A stretch of DNA of 64,000 bases from Demequina muriae (GTDB taxonomy: Bacteria; Actinomycetota; Actinomycetes; Actinomycetales; Demequinaceae). How positions within the stretch are numbered: position 1 is the stretch's first letter; each line of letters begins with the position of its first letter. The notes under the pieces were generated by a model that was given only the letters and a program-made list of their open reading frames with translations, did not search any database and was not told the DNA's origin. The stretch covers positions 2,418,001 through 2,482,000 of the forward strand of contig NZ_JAUHQA010000001.1 of assembly GCF_030418295.1 (NCBI RefSeq). Reading direction: 5' to 3'. Positions 44,384 to 53,572 of the stretch are shown here, piece by piece. The translations under genes were made by a program, and so were the position numbers.

Positions 44384-45730
44384 ATGACTGAGGCAGCCCT
44401 CGCGGCCGCCGGCGCTGATTCCTACCTCCAGTTCGAGGCGAAGCAGCAGCCGGCATGGCCTGATCAGGATGCGCTCGCGCGCACCACGGAACGCCTGAGG
44501 CAGGTGCCCCCGCTGGTGTTCGCCGGCGAGGCCGATGTGCTGCGCGACCACCTCGCGGCCGCAGGCCGGGGCGAAGCGTTCGTGCTGCAGGGAGGCGACT
44601 GCGCAGAGATCTTCGCCGAGGCGACCGCGGACCGCATCCGCAACAAGATCAAGACGATCCTCCAGATGGCGGTGATCCTGACCTACGGCGCCTCCACGCC
44701 TGTCATCAAGATCGGACGCATGGCCGGCCAGTACGCCAAGCCTCGATCGGCCGACACGGAGACCCGTGACGGCGTCACGCTGCCGACGTACCGTGGCGAC
44801 ATCGTCAACTCCTCGGCATTCACCGAAGAGGCCCGGATCCCCAATCCCGAGCGCCTCATGGACGCCTACCACGTGTCCGCGTCGACCTTGAATCTCATCA
44901 GGGCGTTCACTCACGGTGGCTTCGCGGATCTGCGCCGCGTTCATGCGTGGAACAAGGGCTTCGCCGCCAACCCCGCGTACGCGAGATACGAGAAGGTGGC
45001 CGCGCAGATCGACCGCGCGGTGCGCTTCATGGGCGCCGCAGGCGGCGACTTCGATGCGCTCAAGACCGTGGACCTGTTCGCGAGCCACGAGGCGCTGCTG
45101 CTCGACTATGAGCGCGCGCTCACGCGCATCGATTCGCGCACCGGTCTGCCGTACGACTGCTCGGGCCACTTCCTGTGGATCGGCGAGAGGACGCGTGAGC
45201 TGGACGGCGCGCACGTCGAGTTCATGTCGAAAATCGCCAACCCCATCGGCGTCAAGCTGGGCCCGACGGCCACAGGCGCCGACGCCGTGGCGCTCGCCGA
45301 GCGTCTGAACCCAGACAACGTCCCCGGCAGGCTCACGTTCGTCGCGCGCATGGGCGCCGACAAGGTGCGTGACGCACTGCCCCCGCTGGTGGAGGCGGTG
45401 CGTGACGCTGGCCTCGCGGTGACGTGGCTCACGGACCCGATGCACGGCAACACCTTCACGTCGGAGTCGGGATACAAGACCCGCCGCTTCGACACGATCC
45501 TGGACGAGGTCACCGGCTTCTTCGAGGTGCACCGCGCCGCGGGGACCATTCCCGGTGGCATGCACGTCGAGCTGACCGGAGACGACGTCACCGAGGTGAT
45601 GGGCGGCACCGAGGACATCGACGACGAGGGCCTGGCGCGTCGCTATGAGACCAAGGTCGACCCGCGACTGAATCACCAGCAGTCACTGGAGCTCGCGTTC
45701 CAGGTCTCTGAGCTTCTCAGCGCGCGGTAG
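44384..45730 (+). CDS. aroG: 3-deoxy-7-phosphoheptulonate synthase, class II
   Basis: The first enzyme of the shikimate pathway, condensing phosphoenolpyruvate and erythrose 4-phosphate. The 448-residue plant-like (type II) form shows LQGGDCAEIF with the metal cysteine, KIGRMAGQYAKPRS, GDIVNSSAFT, RVHAWNKGF, SKIANPIGVKLGP, WLTDPMHGNT and GGMHVELTGDDVTE. Both substrates come from central sugar metabolism, fitting its position 4 bp after the phosphofructokinase gene. Confidence 0.97.
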   Translation: MTEAALAAAGADSYLQFEAKQQPAWPDQDALARTTERLRQVPPLVFAGEADVLRDHLAAAGRGEAFVLQGGDCAEIFAEATADRIRNKIKTILQMAVILTYGASTPVIKIGRMAGQYAKPRSADTETRDGVTLPTYRGDIVNSSAFTEEARIPNPERLMDAYHVSASTLNLIRAFTHGGFADLRRVHAWNKGFAANPAYARYEKVAAQIDRAVRFMGAAGGDFDALKTVDLFASHEALLLDYERALTRIDSRTGLPYDCSGHFLWIGERTRELDGAHVEFMSKIANPIGVKLGPTATGADAVALAERLNPDNVPGRLTFVARMGADKVRDALPPLVEAVRDAGLAVTWLTDPMHGNTFTSESGYKTRRFDTILDEVTGFFEVHRAAGTIPGGMHVELTGDDVTEVMGGTEDIDDEGLARRYETKVDPRLNHQQSLELAFQVSELLSAR

Positions 45731-45805
45731 CCGGGCGCCCCAGACGGGCGTCGCGGGGCGCATCAAGGCCTCGCGGCAGCCCGGCGCGCTGTGGCGCGTT
45801 GCGAA

Positions 45806-45829
45806 GTGGCGCTGTGGCGCTGTGGCGCT
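45806..45829. repeat. Three tandem copies of GTGGCGCT
   Basis: Three perfect 8-bp copies lie end to end, with looser GTGGCGC and GTGGCAC relatives at about 45791 and 45835. They fill the 160-bp gap between the convergent aroG and kinase stops. No open frame or clear hairpin explains them. Confidence 0.7.
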
Positions 45830-45890
45830 GCGAGGTGGCACGGCGAGGCCAGAAGCGGCGCGGGGGAGTGGCTCGCGCTCAGGCTTCGTG

Positions 45891-47855
45891 TCAGCTGTCG
45901 TAGACGAGCGTGACGGTCGAGCCCACTTCGAGCTGGGTTCCGGCCGCAGGCCGCTGGCCCACGACGAACTCCGGGGTGGTCCACGGCCACGGGTTGTCGG
46001 CTTCGAGGTTGACGTTCAGGCCGAGACCCTCGAGTTCGTCGCGAGCACGTTCGACGGTGTTGAACGTGTAGTCGGACAGCTCGACCAATGGGGGGCCGTC
46101 CGAGACCCAGATGGTGACCTCCTGGGTGCGGATTCCGTCCGCTCCGGCCTCCGGGTTCTGGCGGAACACCTCACCCTTGGGAGCGTCCGGCGTGCGCTCA
46201 CGTTCCACCGTCACCACCAGGGCGTCCTCCTCGAGGGCGTCGATGGCTGCGGACTCGGTGGACCCGACGACATCGGGAATGGTGATCGGCGCGGGACCGT
46301 CGGAGAGCTCGAGCGAGACCTCCTTGTCGTGGCGCACCGTCTCGCCCTGCGCAGGCGTGGACGCCATCACTTCGCCCTCGGGGATCGTGTCCGAATACTC
46401 GAATGTGGGGTCGCCCACAGGGAAGCCCGCGTCTCCCAGCGCCGCAAGGGCCTCGCTCTCCTGCAGCCCCACGACCTCGGGGATGGTCTCCTGCCGAGCG
46501 CCCTGGGACACGATCAGGGTGATGTCTGACCCGTTGAGCAGGCGTGCCTGCTCCTGCGGATCGGTGCCGATCGCGATGCCCTCGGCGATCACGTCGTCAA
46601 ACTCTTCGTCGGTGGTCACCACGAATCCGAGCGCCTCGAGTGACGCGGTCGCGTCCGCCTCTGTCTGGCTCTGGACCGACGGGACCGTGGTGTAGGCGCC
46701 GGGCCCGATGGACGTGTACCACCACAGCCCGAGTCCGCCGAGCACGACGAGGGTCGCGAGGACGGCGCCGATCCACCAGCCCGTGCGGCGATTCGGCCGC
46801 TCAGGCTCGATCGCGTCGGGGTCGTCGTCCAGGATCTCGGCGTCCCCACCAGCGACAAGCGCCGCTGCGCCCCCCAAGCCGATGGGGAGGGCGATGGTCG
46901 AGCCGGACGGCGCGTCGGACAGCACGGTAGTGGCGCCGTCGTCGTGGACGATGGGGACGGCGCCAGACGGCGGCTCCGCGCGGCGATCCAGGGTGGGGTC
47001 GTCGATGAGCGAGCGAGCGTGGCGCACCAGGACCAGGGCCGCGGCGGCATCGGCCGGGCGGCCCTGAGGGTCGCGAGCGGTCATGACGGCGACGAGTTCG
47101 TCGAACTCCACTGGAAGCCATGGCACGGTGGCGGACGGGGCCGGCATGTCCTCGTGGACGTGGCGAGACGCCACGCCGAGCGCAGTCTCCGCCGTGAAGG
47201 GCTGACGCCCCGTGACCATCTCGTAGAGAAGGATCCCGCACGAGTACACGTCCGCGCGCGCATCGGCGTCGCCGTCCGCGACGAGCTCAGGAGCGAGGTA
47301 CGCGACGGTGCCGAGCAGCATGCCGGTCGACGTGCTGGTGACCTCGGTGACAGCGCGCGCGAGGCCGAAGTCGGCGAGCTTGGGCCGACCGGACTCATCC
47401 AGCAGCACATTCTCAGGCTTGACGTCCCGGTGCACGAGTCCTTGACGATGCGCGGCGGCAAGGGCGTCGAGGACGGCATCGGTGATCGCGAGCGCCTCGC
47501 CGACCGCCAGCGTGCCCTCCTGGGTGACGCGTTCACGCAGGTTCTCGCCGTCGACGTACTCCATGGTGAGGTACGAGAGGTCGCCGTCGACGCCCTGGTC
47601 GTACACGCGCACCATGCCAGGGTGGGTGAGACGTGCCGCGGACTTGGCCTCGCGCCGGAACCGCGAGACGAAGTCGGCCTCGCTGGCATCGGCGGCGAGG
47701 TGCTGATGCATGATCTTGAGCGCGACGTCGCGCTCCAGTCGCTTGTCGAAGGCGACGTAGACCGTGGCCATGCCGCCCGCGGCCACCCTTTCGCGCACCT
47801 CGTACCGGCCGTCGATCAGACGGCCGAGCAGCGGGTCGATCAGGGTCTCGGACAC
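45891..47855 (-). CDS. Membrane Ser/Thr protein kinase with four PASTA domains
   Basis: A 654-residue receptor-like kinase. The cytoplasmic kinase has AGGMATVYVAFD, VALKI (Lys), HRDVKPEN, ADFGLA and APE. One membrane helix lies near 365-390 (WWIGAVLATLVVLGGLGLWW). Four extracellular PASTA domains follow, which bind peptidoglycan fragments. All catalytic residues are present. Gene order (kinase, LysM enzyme, Rv2175c-like, idsA) matches mycobacterial pknL, whose substrate is Rv2175c; by domain content it resembles PknB. TACAAT (complement of 47862-47867) lies 6 nt before its GTG, so it is leaderless. Confidence 0.95.
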   Translation of the reverse strand: MSETLIDPLLGRLIDGRYEVRERVAAGGMATVYVAFDKRLERDVALKIMHQHLAADASEADFVSRFRREAKSAARLTHPGMVRVYDQGVDGDLSYLTMEYVDGENLRERVTQEGTLAVGEALAITDAVLDALAAAHRQGLVHRDVKPENVLLDESGRPKLADFGLARAVTEVTSTSTGMLLGTVAYLAPELVADGDADARADVYSCGILLYEMVTGRQPFTAETALGVASRHVHEDMPAPSATVPWLPVEFDELVAVMTARDPQGRPADAAAALVLVRHARSLIDDPTLDRRAEPPSGAVPIVHDDGATTVLSDAPSGSTIALPIGLGGAAALVAGGDAEILDDDPDAIEPERPNRRTGWWIGAVLATLVVLGGLGLWWYTSIGPGAYTTVPSVQSQTEADATASLEALGFVVTTDEEFDDVIAEGIAIGTDPQEQARLLNGSDITLIVSQGARQETIPEVVGLQESEALAALGDAGFPVGDPTFEYSDTIPEGEVMASTPAQGETVRHDKEVSLELSDGPAPITIPDVVGSTESAAIDALEEDALVVTVERERTPDAPKGEVFRQNPEAGADGIRTQEVTIWVSDGPPLVELSDYTFNTVERARDELEGLGLNVNLEADNPWPWTTPEFVVGQRPAAGTQLEVGSTVTLVYDS

Positions 47856-47867
47856 GGGTTCATTGTA
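47856..47867 (-). promoter_or_regulatory. TACAAT -10 element of the PASTA kinase gene
   Basis: On the minus strand TACAAT (complement of 47862-47867) lies exactly 6 nt before the GTG start. This is the closest match to the TATAAT consensus among the leaderless promoters in the window. Confidence 0.6.
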
Positions 47868-47915
47868 TGCGGGTCGAGCGGCGCTGACGGTGGTGCGTCG
47901 ACGGTGCGCCGCGGG

Positions 47916-49259
47916 TCAGGAGAAGCGGCCCATCAGCGCGAGCACGCTGGCCACATAGCGCTTGGTGTCGGCGTACATCCCGTACTTCCGCACACCGGTC
48001 TCGCCTTGGTAGTACCCGGCGATGGCGGTCTCGAGGGCGCGCCCGTCGCGCTGCAGGTGCCGCAGCACGGCGACGCCTGCGGTGACGTTGTCCTGAGGGT
48101 CGAGCAGGTTGAGGTCGCGGCCCACCAGGTCCGACGCCCATTCGCCCGTCGACGGGATCACCTGCATGGCGCCCACGGCGTTGGCGGGGGAGACCGCTCG
48201 CATGTTGAAGCCCGACTCCTGGTAGGCGACGGCCTGCGCCAGCGCGGGGTCGACACCCATCTGCTTCGCGGTCGCGATGATCATCTGCTGCATCTGAGCG
48301 CGTGACGGGACGTCCATGGCATTGAGCGTCGCCTTGTTCTGATTGGCGGCGCCGACGACCCCCGCGGAGTAGGTCCGACCGAGGAAGGTGTCGCCCACGA
48401 GTCCCGTCGGGGCGCCGCCGGGCACCGTGAGGCGCTGACCGACACGAATCACCGAGGGGTTCTTGATGGCGTTGGCTGACACGATCGAGCTCACGGACAC
48501 GCCGAATCGACTCGCGATGCGCGCCAGGGTGTCGCCAGAGGCGACCGTGTACTGCTGCGTGGTGCCGCCGAACTCGGAGAGATTCTTGTCCGTCGCCACG
48601 CTCGCAGAGGCGGCCGATGCGGGGGCGTCGCCGACAGCGGTGGCGCCGGGGATCGTGAGCTTCTGCCCGGCGCGAATGATCGCGCGCGAGTCGAGATTGT
48701 TGGCGCGCACGATCGACGACACGGACGTGCCATAGCGCCGGGCGAGGTCCCAGACCGTGTCGCCTCCCTTGACGGTGTGGCGCAGAGCGCCTGCCGTCGA
48801 CGCCTTCGTCGTGGTCGACGAGACGGGAGTCGCGGCTCCGCCACCGGGAATCGTGAGTCGCTGTCCGTCGCGGATGATGGCGCGGGAGTCCAGGCCGTTC
48901 GCGGCGATGATCGCAGAGACCGTGGTGCCGTACCGCCGTGCCAGGTCCCAGACGGTGTCGCCGGCGGCCACTGTGTGGCTTCCTGCAGCCTTGGTCGCCT
49001 TCGTGGCGGAGTCCGTGGGGATCGTGAGCGTCTGGCCCACGATGATCACGGCGCGGGAGTTCAGGCCGTTCGCATCGATGATCGACCGCACGCTGGAGTC
49101 ATAACGCACGGCGAGCGCGCTGACGGTCTCGCCGTCCGACACGCGGTGGCGTTCGTCGGCGGCGGCAGGCATGGCCGCGAATGCCGTGGCGGCGAGGGCG
49201 GTCGCGGCTGCGAGCGCTGCGGTCCGTGCGGCACGGACAGAGGGGGACGTCGAGGCCAC
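47916..49259 (-). CDS. Secreted lytic transglycosylase with four LysM repeats
   Basis: A 447-residue exported peptidoglycan enzyme. A signal peptide runs to about 35 (AMPAAA). Four LysM repeats follow ([16 protein letters not shown]; two [16 protein letters not shown] copies; [17 protein letters not shown]), joined by Ser/Thr/Ala linkers. The SLT domain is C-terminal, with the catalytic Glu in YQESGFN and then [10 protein letters not shown]. It cuts glycan strands; the adjacent PASTA kinase senses muropeptides, so a shared cell-wall role is likely. AGGAG precedes the GTG. A repeated TGTGAC array lies upstream. Confidence 0.93.
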   Translation of the reverse strand: MASTSPSVRAARTAALAAATALAATAFAAMPAAADERHRVSDGETVSALAVRYDSSVRSIIDANGLNSRAVIIVGQTLTIPTDSATKATKAAGSHTVAAGDTVWDLARRYGTTVSAIIAANGLDSRAIIRDGQRLTIPGGGAATPVSSTTTKASTAGALRHTVKGGDTVWDLARRYGTSVSSIVRANNLDSRAIIRAGQKLTIPGATAVGDAPASAASASVATDKNLSEFGGTTQQYTVASGDTLARIASRFGVSVSSIVSANAIKNPSVIRVGQRLTVPGGAPTGLVGDTFLGRTYSAGVVGAANQNKATLNAMDVPSRAQMQQMIIATAKQMGVDPALAQAVAYQESGFNMRAVSPANAVGAMQVIPSTGEWASDLVGRDLNLLDPQDNVTAGVAVLRHLQRDGRALETAIAGYYQGETGVRKYGMYADTKRYVASVLALMGRFS

Positions 49260-49291
49260 GGTGTTCTCCTATATGATGCGCATGAGGCTGA

Positions 49292-49321
49292 TGTGACAGA
49301 TGTGACTCCTGTGACTGTAAC
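49292..49321. promoter_or_regulatory. Array of TGTGAC/TGTAAC repeats between the LysM and Rv2175c-like genes
   Basis: TGTGAC occurs at 49292-49297, 49301-49306 and 49310-49315, exactly 9 bp apart, and is followed directly by TGTAAC (49316-49321). The array sits in the 112-bp divergent gap, about 33-60 bp upstream of the LysM start. Direct GTGAC/GTAAC repeats resemble operators of the MtrA response regulator, which controls cell-wall hydrolases in actinobacteria; that assignment is inferred. Confidence 0.5.
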
Positions 49322-49371
49322 CCCGACGTCCGTGGATTCGCAAGGGTTCCGAATCTTTGTAGCCTGGGGTC

Positions 49372-49725
49372 GTGACTGACACTGATCGCTGGCTTCCCGT
49401 GCCCGACTTCGCCGACAGGCTCGGCATCACTGCCGCTCGCGTGCGTGAACTGCTGCGCGAGCGCGCCCTCGTGGCTGAGAGGCGAGGCGAGTCGCAGGCG
49501 TGGCAGCTGCCGGAGGGGTTCATCGACGAGTCCGCGGACGAGGGCCCGCGGGTCCTGCCGACGCTGAGGGGCACCATCACGGTCCTCGCCGACGGAGGCT
49601 TCTCCGACGAAGAGATCCTTCGCTGGCTGCTGGAGCCATCAGAGGAGCTGGGGACGACGCCTCTCGCAGCGATGCGCGAAGGCCGTCGTGCTCCTGTCCG
49701 CAGAGCGGCTCAGGCGCAGCTCTAG
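49372..49725 (+). CDS. Rv2175c-like winged-helix DNA-binding protein
   Basis: A 117-residue protein matching the Rv2175c family: an N-terminal winged helix (LPVPDFADRLGITAARVRELLRERAL) and a C-terminal helical region (SDEEILRWLLEPSEEL). In mycobacteria Rv2175c binds DNA and is phosphorylated by PknL; the PASTA kinase two genes away is the likely counterpart. Its N-terminal threonines are candidate phosphosites. The GTG is 6 nt after TAGCCT (49360-49365), so it is leaderless. It contains no lysine. Confidence 0.88.
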   Translation: MTDTDRWLPVPDFADRLGITAARVRELLRERALVAERRGESQAWQLPEGFIDESADEGPRVLPTLRGTITVLADGGFSDEEILRWLLEPSEELGTTPLAAMREGRRAPVRRAAQAQL

Positions 49726-49728
49726 CGC

Positions 49729-50805
49729 TCAGGCGGTGCGGTCGACCGCCATGGTGATGAGCGACTCCAAAGCCGCGCCGCCCCGGGACGTGGGGCGCTG
49801 AGCGACGATCGTCGCTCGTGCATGGGCCGCCGCCGCAGCGATCTCCGCCTCCGACCAGCGCACCGCGTCGGTGCGGCTGACGACGTCGAGGACGCGTGCC
49901 ACGTCATGATCGGAGGCGGCACGGTCGCCCAGCGTCGCGGCAATCACCGCGCGTCCCTCGTCGTCGGTGCCGCCCCATGCCCGCCACATCACGAGCGTGC
50001 GCTTGCCTTCTCTCACGTCGTCCCCTGCGGGCTTGCCCGTCTGTGCGGGGGAGCCGGTGAGTCCGAGCAGGTCGTCCCTGAGCTGGAAGGCGTGGCCCAG
50101 CGACAGGCCAGCCTCGCGCATGGCCGCGATGGTCCCCGAGTCGGCGCCTGCAAGAGCGGCCCCGAGCGCGAGGGGGAACTCCGCCGTGTAGGAGGCGGTC
50201 TTGGCTCGCATCACGTCCCGAATCTCTGTCTCCTGGTCGCCGAGCGCCGCGAGCGGAGCCGCCGCCGCGCGCATATCGGCGTACTGGCCGAGCGTCACGA
50301 TGTCCGCCATGTCGGAGAAGAGTCCGGATACGGTGTGCGCGGTTGCGGCCGGGAGGGTGGTGAGCGCTTCACGCAGCGCACGCTGGCAGCACATGAGCGC
50401 GAGGTCCCCCGCGAGCACGGCTCCCGCCTCGCCGAAGGCGGCCGCGTCGCCGTGCCAGCCCCGCTCCTGGTGGAGGGCCTGCACCCGTCGGTGCGTCGCT
50501 GGCCTGCCGCGCCTCGTATCCGAACCGTCCAGCACGTCGTCGTGGACGAGCGCGGCGGTCTGGAAGAGCTCCAGCGCCGCGGCGACACCCGTGGCCGCTG
50601 GCGCGTGAGCGCCGCCGAAGGACGCGTGGGCGGCCAGCAGCAGGAGGGCTCGGACACGCTTGCCGCCTGTCGACACGTCACGCAGGGGGGACAGCAGCTC
50701 GTCGGCAAGCGGGCCGAGCACCGCGCCTGCGCTGCCCTGCTCGTCGAGAGCGGCGGAGATGGCGTGGTCGGTCTCCGACTTCCAGCGGGCGATCTCGTCA
50801 TTCAC
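49729..50805 (-). CDS. Polyprenyl (geranylgeranyl/farnesyl) diphosphate synthase
   Basis: A 358-residue all-helical prenyltransferase that lengthens isoprenoid diphosphates. The first Asp-rich motif is HDDVLDGSDTRRG with the following Arg pair, and the second is QLRDDLLGLTG. GGKRVRALLLL and AKTASYTAEFPL are also present. The product length is not readable. Mycobacterial idsA2 has the same neighbours. Its stop is 3 bp from the convergent Rv2175c-like stop. The GTG is 6 nt after TAGGCT (complement of 50812-50817). Confidence 0.93.
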   Translation of the reverse strand: MNDEIARWKSETDHAISAALDEQGSAGAVLGPLADELLSPLRDVSTGGKRVRALLLLAAHASFGGAHAPAATGVAAALELFQTAALVHDDVLDGSDTRRGRPATHRRVQALHQERGWHGDAAAFGEAGAVLAGDLALMCCQRALREALTTLPAATAHTVSGLFSDMADIVTLGQYADMRAAAAPLAALGDQETEIRDVMRAKTASYTAEFPLALGAALAGADSGTIAAMREAGLSLGHAFQLRDDLLGLTGSPAQTGKPAGDDVREGKRTLVMWRAWGGTDDEGRAVIAATLGDRAASDHDVARVLDVVSRTDAVRWSEAEIAAAAAHARATIVAQRPTSRGGAALESLITMAVDRTA

Positions 50806-50913
50806 CCGTTCAGCCTAGGCGCTCGCGTCCCCATCGCCGCGCGTGCAATCGGCCTCCACAGTTCGACACCCCTGGTGGTGCGAGGCGCCGTGCATCGCCT
50901 CCACGATGCACGC
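50806..50913. promoter_or_regulatory. Divergent leaderless promoters of the prenyl synthase and DUF4192 genes
   Basis: TAGGCT (complement of 50812-50817) and CACGAT (50902-50907) each lie exactly 6 nt before the start codons at 50805 and 50914. Confidence 0.5.
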
Positions 50914-51969
50914 ATGCAGACACGACACCTGACAGGACCGGGCGAGCTGATCGCCGCCATCCCCACCCTCGTGGGCTTCACACCGCGCGAGTCGGTCGTG
51001 GCCGTGGGACTGGACGGCGCCGGCGAGGTGGTCGCCGCGTTGCGGGTCGACCGCAACGATGCCCGCGTGGCGGAGATGGCGGCCTCGCTGGGGCGGGCCA
51101 TCGCCGCCCGTCTGCGCGCCGCATCGGCCCGGCGAGCGTTCTTGGTGACGTTCACCACCGACGACGTGTCGCTCGCGTGTCCCGCTGTGGACGCGTTGCG
51201 CCCCGCGGTCGAGGCGGCGGTCGAGCGAGTCGATGTCTGGGCCTGCGACGGCGACCGGTACCTCAGCCCCGGATGCGCGGACCCGGTGTGCTGCCCGGTC
51301 GGAGGCCGCCCCGTTCCGTGGCGCACGCGCGGCGCTGTCGCCCCGGTGTCCGCGAGTGCTCTCGCGCATTCCTTGACGGAGGATGAGGACGATCGTGCGA
51401 CGTCGTCACGTCGACGCAGCGCGGCGCGAGCCGCTGACCGCTGGTGGGGCAGGAGGGCGGACGGGCTGGACGTGTGGCGCTGCGACTCCTGGCAGCGGTG
51501 CGCTGAGTCGTTTCCACTGAACGCGACAGCGCCGGAGATCGGCCGCGCCATCGCGGGGCTGCAGGACGTCCGCGTGCGGGATGCGCTCATCGTGCAGTGG
51601 CTTGGCGGCTCTGATGATGCGATCGCGGACACTTTGTTCGGGCGCGAGTCTCCCGCTGTCGCCGGCGTGCTGGATGGGGCGATGCGCGATCCGGGCCGGG
51701 AACCACCCGACCCCGCGGCAGTGACGGCATCCGTCCGGTGGTGTCGGCGTCTGCTGGCTCATGCGCGGCGCCGCGAGCATGCCCCAGTGCTCGCGCTCGT
51801 GGCGGTGGTGCTGTGGTGGTCAGGGGACATGGCCGGCGCTCAGCACTCGGCTCTGGCGGCCCTGCGACGCGATCCGGACTACTCGCTCGCTCGGCTCGTG
51901 CATGATGTGACCGATGCGAGAGTCGCCCCCGCGTGGACCCATGCCCCCGGTCCGGGGTCGCGCGCGTGA
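50914..51969 (+). CDS. DUF4192 family protein
   Basis: A 351-residue actinobacterial protein of unknown function. It opens with the family block LTGPGELIAAIPTLVGFTPRESVVAVGL. A Cys-rich middle (WACDGDRYLSPGCADPVCCPVGG) is followed by an acidic/basic linker (EDEDDRATSSRRR). The C-terminal half resembles a helical repeat (ARRREHAPVLALVAVVLWWSGDMAGAQHSALAAL). It lies directly upstream of the primary sigma factor, as is common in actinobacteria. It contains no lysine. The start is 6 nt after CACGAT. Confidence 0.88.
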   Translation: MQTRHLTGPGELIAAIPTLVGFTPRESVVAVGLDGAGEVVAALRVDRNDARVAEMAASLGRAIAARLRAASARRAFLVTFTTDDVSLACPAVDALRPAVEAAVERVDVWACDGDRYLSPGCADPVCCPVGGRPVPWRTRGAVAPVSASALAHSLTEDEDDRATSSRRRSAARAADRWWGRRADGLDVWRCDSWQRCAESFPLNATAPEIGRAIAGLQDVRVRDALIVQWLGGSDDAIADTLFGRESPAVAGVLDGAMRDPGREPPDPAAVTASVRWCRRLLAHARRREHAPVLALVAVVLWWSGDMAGAQHSALAALRRDPDYSLARLVHDVTDARVAPAWTHAPGPGSRA

Positions 51970-51980
51970 GTGCGAGCGGC

Positions 51981-52012
51981 GGGAACGGATGCCTTGACAT
52001 CGACGTTATACT
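51981..52012 (+). promoter_or_regulatory. Candidate sigma-R/sigma-H-type promoter of rpoD
   Basis: GGGAAC (51981-51986) is followed after exactly 18 bp by GTT (52005-52007), matching the GGGAAT-N18-GTT form used by SigR/SigH thiol-stress sigma factors. The GTT overlaps TATACT (52007-52012), which could serve a housekeeping sigma. In Streptomyces and mycobacteria the primary sigma genes are known SigR/SigH targets. The leader would be about 195 nt. Confidence 0.5.
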
Positions 52013-52076
52013 TTAATGGATTTGCGCGAGGCGGAAGGAGCCTCCTAGCTCCCGATTCCCATCTGAGAGGTTTGCA

Positions 52077-52213
52077 GTGCCCACCACCTCAGCCGAACGC
52101 TTCGGCGGCTCGGTGACGACCGCGCAGAACCCACGACGTACGGCTGGCGCATCGCGCGTCCGCACCCGACAGGGCAGCACCACCTCGCCCGCGTCCGCCT
52201 CACGGCGGCCGAT

Positions 52214-52217
<4 letters not shown>
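52077..52217 (+). CDS. Small upstream ORF overlapping the rpoD start
   Basis: A 46-codon frame begins at GTG 52077 with GAGAGG at ideal spacing (6 nt) and ends in a TGA that overlaps the rpoD ATG (ATGA). The peptide is Arg/Ser/Thr/Ala-rich (starts [11 protein letters not shown], ends SRRPI) and matches no known family. The rpoD ATG lacks a good Shine-Dalgarno, so coupled translation through this frame is plausible. It could also be the fortuitous reading of a leader. Confidence 0.45.
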
Positions 52218-53509
<1,292 letters not shown>

Positions 53510-53523
53510 ACCTGACGTCGCGT

Positions 53524-53563
53524 ACGACGGGCGCCGACCTCTTCCGAGGGCGGCGCCCGTCGT
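53524..53563. terminator. Perfect 13-bp bidirectional terminator between rpoD and the EamA gene
   Basis: The arms 53524-53536 and 53551-53563 are fully complementary over 13 bp with a 14-nt loop. It lies in the 63-bp gap between two convergent stops (53509 and 53573), so it can serve both. Confidence 0.9.
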
Positions 53564-53572
53564 CGTCTCCGG

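Noticed and set aside
49260..49371. A c-di-AMP (ydaO-type) riboswitch upstream of the LysM transglycosylase
   Set aside because: The 112-bp gap is shared with a divergent gene and leaves no room for the riboswitch's conserved pseudoknot; none of its core motifs are visible.
51994..52012. TTGACA and TATACT upstream of rpoD as a classic sigma-70 promoter
   Set aside because: Only 7 bp separate the hexamers, far short of the usual 16-18 bp; the GGGAAC-N18-GTT reading fits better.
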